A DNA stretch of 64,000 bases, taken from Roseibacillus sp. (GTDB lineage Bacteria > Verrucomicrobiota > Verrucomicrobiia > Verrucomicrobiales > Akkermansiaceae). The translations under genes and the position numbers were made by a program. Shown here one piece after another: positions 61,286 through 64,000 of the stretch. Within the stretch, counting starts at the first letter, position 1; each line of letters begins with the position of its first letter. The DNA is taken from contig JAPKFB010000007.1 in assembly GCA_028821775.1 (NCBI GenBank), positions 1 through 64,000 on the forward strand, in the 5' to 3' direction. The notes beneath the pieces were generated by a model. The model ran no database searches. It was not told where the DNA came from and was given only the letters and a program-made list of their open reading frames with translations.

Positions 61286-63244
61286 ATGACAGTGCGCGAG
61301 GTGGCGGAACGAATTCTCTTTGGCACCACGCTGGAAGAGAAGCTTGCCCCGGTGCCGACGAAGGTGACCGATGAAGAGCGCGGAGTCGCGATCGTGACTC
61401 CGGAATCTCCCGGGCGGCCGGAGGAGTTGATGCTGCAGCGCGATGGCGTGCGGGCCGAGTTTCCGGGGACCGCGGGCATCGAAGACGATGCGCAGCGTGG
61501 GAAGTTGCTGCACTTCTTTGCCAACCACGAATTGTTGGCGATGGAACTGATGGCGCTGGTCTTGTTGAAATTCCCGGAGGCTCCGGCGGAGTTTCGAGCC
61601 GGGATCCTGCGGACCCTGAAGGAAGAGCAGATGCACACCAAACTCTACCTGAAACGGATGGCAGAGTGCGGCGTGAGCTTTGGGGATGTGCCGGTGAACG
61701 GCTTTTTCTGGAATGCGGTGGCGCCGATGCCTTCGCCGCTTGACTACGTGACGCGGTTGTCGCTGACCTTTGAGCAAGCCAATCTCGATTATTCACGGGG
61801 CTATGCGAAGGTCTTTGCGGATTCAGGCGATGGGGAGACGGCTGCGATTCTGGATCGGATTTATCGCGACGAGATTGGTCATGTGCACTACGGGCTGCAG
61901 TGGTTTCGCAAGTGGAAGGAGGAAGGCGAAACGGACTGGCGGTCCTTTGTGTCGCGGCTGAAAGTCCCGCTCTCCGCGGCGCGAGCGAAGGGAGGATTCG
62001 GATTCAATGAAGAGGGACGGCGCGAGGCGGGCTTGGATGAAGAGTTTATCAGGGAGCTGCGCGTCTATGTGCAGTCGAAGGGACGCACCCCCAATGTCTT
62101 CTGGTTCAATCCAGGGGCCGAGGAGAGCCTGGTAGCCTCGGGGGAGGAGTGGGGGCGGGCCGCCCGGCAGGTGGAGCGGGACCTGGCCTTGTTACCCGCC
62201 TATCTTGCGCGCCGCGAAGATGTGGTGGTGGTGCCCGAGGTGCCGCCGACCGAGTTTCTCACCGCGATGCTGAATGCAGGCATCGAGTTGCCGGAACTGG
62301 TTGGAAAATCCGAACTGGCGGGCATTGCCTCGCGCAAGCTCCATGAGCTCCGACCCTGGGCCCGGACGCCCGATGCGGAACCGGTGATCAAGGAGCTGGG
62401 AGTGGCCTGTGCTCCCACTGCGCCGGGATTGTTTTCGAAGGCGGTCCATGCGCAGTTTCTCTCCTCCCTCTTGGATGGTTCCGAAGGATCGATGCTGTGT
62501 CCGTTGGAGGTGGTAGGGGAGGAGGTTTTCTCGGTGGAGGCCGTGCGTTCCTGGATCAAGAACTGTGCCTTCGGGGAGTGCGTGCTCAAGGCACCCTTCA
62601 GCACCGCTGGACGCGACCGTCGGATTCGGTCTGTTTCCACACCACTGGGGCAGGAGGAAGAAGAGTGGATCGCGGAAATGTTGAGGAAGCAGAAGTCCCT
62701 TGTGCTCGAGCCGTGGCTGGATCGAGTGGTTGATTTCTCGGTGCAGTATGACGCGGAGGGCGATGGTCGCCTGCGACGCCGCGGGATCGTGGTGTTGGAA
62801 AACAGCAAGAAGGGACAGTTTCGCAGCGCGACGGTGGCGGATCGCTTCACCGACTTTCTCGATGAGGAGACGCGGCGAGCCTTGTTCGAGGGAGCCTCGA
62901 GCCGTGGGCACTTGATCGAATTTCTCGATGACTGGTTGGAGCCGGCGCTCAGGGAACTGCTGCGGAGTCATCGTTACGCCGGACCCCTGGGGGTGGATGC
63001 CTTTCTCTATCGCGATGAGGCCGGAGCGGTCTGCATCAAGCCGGTGGTCGAGATTAATCCACGCTATACGATGGGACGGGTGGCGGTCGAACTGGCGCGC
63101 TTCACGGCGCCCAACGCGGTGACTTCCCTGACGGTGGCCCCAGTAGGGAGGGGGCCGGAGGGAGCGCTTCAAATCACGCCGGTTGTGTCGCGGACGCGGT
63201 TCGCGGCCTATTTGTTGCCCTGGCCAGGGACGGAGTCTGGGTAA
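61286..63244 (+). CDS. DUF455 ferritin-like domain fused to ATP-grasp-like domain
   Basis: 652 residues from ATG 61286 (ATG 61265 and TTG 61250 are possible), chosen because TVREVAERILFGTTLEEKL is how DUF455 proteins begin. Residues ~10-250 are DUF455, a ferritin-like four-helix fold with carboxylate/His pairs suited to a di-metal site: FFANHELLAMELMALVLLKF, LKEEQMHTKLYLKRMAE and YRDEIGHVHYGLQWF. Residues ~290-640 look like an ATP-grasp region: CVLKAPFSTAGRDRR (nucleotide Lys and loop), SLVLEPWLDRVVDFSVQYD and IKPVVEINPRYTMGR, the usual Glu-x-Asn metal motif. No signal peptide. The reaction is unknown; an oxidative step coupled to ATP-dependent ligation is possible. Confidence 0.83.
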   Translation: MTVREVAERILFGTTLEEKLAPVPTKVTDEERGVAIVTPESPGRPEELMLQRDGVRAEFPGTAGIEDDAQRGKLLHFFANHELLAMELMALVLLKFPEAPAEFRAGILRTLKEEQMHTKLYLKRMAECGVSFGDVPVNGFFWNAVAPMPSPLDYVTRLSLTFEQANLDYSRGYAKVFADSGDGETAAILDRIYRDEIGHVHYGLQWFRKWKEEGETDWRSFVSRLKVPLSAARAKGGFGFNEEGRREAGLDEEFIRELRVYVQSKGRTPNVFWFNPGAEESLVASGEEWGRAARQVERDLALLPAYLARREDVVVVPEVPPTEFLTAMLNAGIELPELVGKSELAGIASRKLHELRPWARTPDAEPVIKELGVACAPTAPGLFSKAVHAQFLSSLLDGSEGSMLCPLEVVGEEVFSVEAVRSWIKNCAFGECVLKAPFSTAGRDRRIRSVSTPLGQEEEEWIAEMLRKQKSLVLEPWLDRVVDFSVQYDAEGDGRLRRRGIVVLENSKKGQFRSATVADRFTDFLDEETRRALFEGASSRGHLIEFLDDWLEPALRELLRSHRYAGPLGVDAFLYRDEAGAVCIKPVVEINPRYTMGRVAVELARFTAPNAVTSLTVAPVGRGPEGALQITPVVSRTRFAAYLLPWPGTESG

Positions 63245-63286
63245 GAGGGGCTGGTGCTCCGCGGCCGGAATCTCTAGCGTGGGGGA

Positions 63287-64000
63287 ATGAGACCATTTCT
63301 CTCGGCCTTGTTGGCGCTGATTCCCCTCTTGGTGGAGGGGCAGGGCCAGCCCGTCTGGCCTGTCTTGAAGCCCTCGAATCAGAAGGAGGCGTTGCCTGGA
63401 ACGAAGCTCTTGGAAGCGGAGGGGGACCTTTCGATCAAGATGGTGGAGGGAATCGATCAGTTTCTCGATGCGGAGATCGCGGCCGCCATGAAGCGGCGAG
63501 GAGACCATGGTGGCACGCGAGAGGAGTTGGCCCGCAAGCTGGGACTCCCGCGAGATTCGCGACCGAAGGGGAATGCCTTTTTGTATGTTTCCTCCAAGCG
63601 CGGACCCTATGCGAAGGGGAGCAAGTTTTCGGTCCACCGGATCCGGTGGAAAGCCTTTGGGGCGGTGGAGGCCGCGGGCCTGCTGTTAGAGCCAGTCGGT
63701 GAGCCTCTGATGGATCTCATCGTCCTTCCCGAAGCGGGCCACAGTCCGGAGCAATCCTGCGGGATCAAGGCGATGGGAGATGACTTCAAGTCGCTTCCCC
63801 ACGCGGGGCGACTGGCGGCGCTTGGCTGCCGGGTGATCGTTCCGGTCTTGATTGATCGCGGCGAGCGGCATGCGATGCCGACTCGGGAGTGGTTGCACCG
63901 ATCGGCTTGGGAGTTGGGGCGCACGCTGGCGGGCTACGAAGTGCACAAAGTGCTGGCTGCGGTGGATTGTCTGAAACACAGTCAAGGGGGCAAGGCCCGG
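63287..64000 (+). CDS. Exported alpha/beta hydrolase, N-terminal part (runs off right edge)
   Basis: ATG 63287 opens 238 codons without a stop up to the right edge. A signal peptide (RPFLSALLALIPLLVEGQG) is followed by a ~200-residue stretch like the N-terminal part of dienelactone-hydrolase/acetylxylan-esterase-type proteins of these bacteria: EPLMDLIVLPEAGHSPEQSC, FKSLPHAGRLAALGCRVIVP and TREWLHRSAWELGRTLAGYE followed by HKVLAAVDCLK. The nucleophile elbow and the rest of the triad would lie beyond the window. It starts 42 bases after the DUF455 gene on the same strand. Confidence 0.78.
   Translation, partial: MRPFLSALLALIPLLVEGQGQPVWPVLKPSNQKEALPGTKLLEAEGDLSIKMVEGIDQFLDAEIAAAMKRRGDHGGTREELARKLGLPRDSRPKGNAFLYVSSKRGPYAKGSKFSVHRIRWKAFGAVEAAGLLLEPVGEPLMDLIVLPEAGHSPEQSCGIKAMGDDFKSLPHAGRLAALGCRVIVPVLIDRGERHAMPTREWLHRSAWELGRTLAGYEVHKVLAAVDCLKHSQGGKAR

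Noticed and set aside
1-64000. CRISPR arrays, rRNA, tRNA, integrases or prophage genes
   Set aside because: No regularly spaced repeats, rRNA-like blocks, tRNA cloverleaf that I could support, or phage/integrase-like proteins were seen.

Overview
The window looks like a chromosomal segment of a GC-rich Verrucomicrobiota bacterium, probably a marine or particle-associated member of the Verrucomicrobiales. This is an inference from family content: a PEP-CTERM protein with an RRRR tail, autotransporter-type beta-strand repeats, LamG-like exported proteins, a giant prepilin-like protein with the LALMIALGELQ segment, a XylR-type LacI/AraC hybrid regulator, planctomycete-type cytochromes (DUF1587/1592/1588/1585) paired with DUF1552, and FG-GAP/ASPIC proteins. 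I see no rRNA, tRNA, CRISPR array, intact transposase or prophage.

Layout. 1-3.6 kb (minus): two tandem LamG-type exported paralogues, the first cut by the window edge, separated by a 4 x 15 bp tandem repeat, then an exported toroid protein with a haem-type CxxCH. 4.3-12.5 kb (plus): a tight catabolic operon of a dimethylglycine/sarcosine dehydrogenase-like flavoprotein with a GcvT domain, EtfB, EtfA, a membrane Fe-S ETF:quinone oxidoreductase, a PbfA-like PLP enzyme and a decayed Rieske oxygenase. Convergent to it is phnW, last gene of a minus-strand set with two PQQ-propeller proteins and a Cys-rich anchored protein. 19.2-24.5 kb holds a second, paralogous large-plus-small propeller pair, divergent from a XylR-type regulator. 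26-34.8 kb holds a prepilin-like giant, a PATR beta-strand giant and a small PEP-CTERM protein that shares the giant's N-terminal domain. 34.8-49.8 kb holds a TPR-sulfotransferase and exported hydrolases (phosphodiesterase-LamG, endonuclease/exonuclease/phosphatase, esterase, sugar dehydrogenase, sulfatase) and a cytochrome/DUF1552 pair. 49.8-53.3 kb is an FG-GAP/ASPIC/thioredoxin/TPR gene split by one in-frame TGA. 54.9-57.8 kb is a decay zone with a LolA-like remnant, a phospholipase-D-like lipoprotein remnant and a small TA-flanked inverted-repeat element. 58-64 kb holds a transglutaminase-esterase fusion, a CBM9-like protein, a DUF455-ATP-grasp fusion and an alpha/beta hydrolase cut by the right edge.

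How the genes may work together. The most coherent idea is nitrogen/phosphorus scavenging from aminoethylphosphonates. PhnW converts 2-aminoethylphosphonate, and PbfA converts its (R)-1-hydroxy form, both to phosphonoacetaldehyde. PbfA is encoded in one operon with an N-demethylation-type electron-transfer chain and the remains of a betaine-demethylase-like Rieske protein. A route that demethylates N-methylated aminophosphonates is an inference only; no phosphonoacetaldehyde-cleaving enzyme is visible here. Much of the rest encodes exported polymer-binding or polymer-degrading proteins. Three genes are visibly broken and a fourth carries a premature stop.
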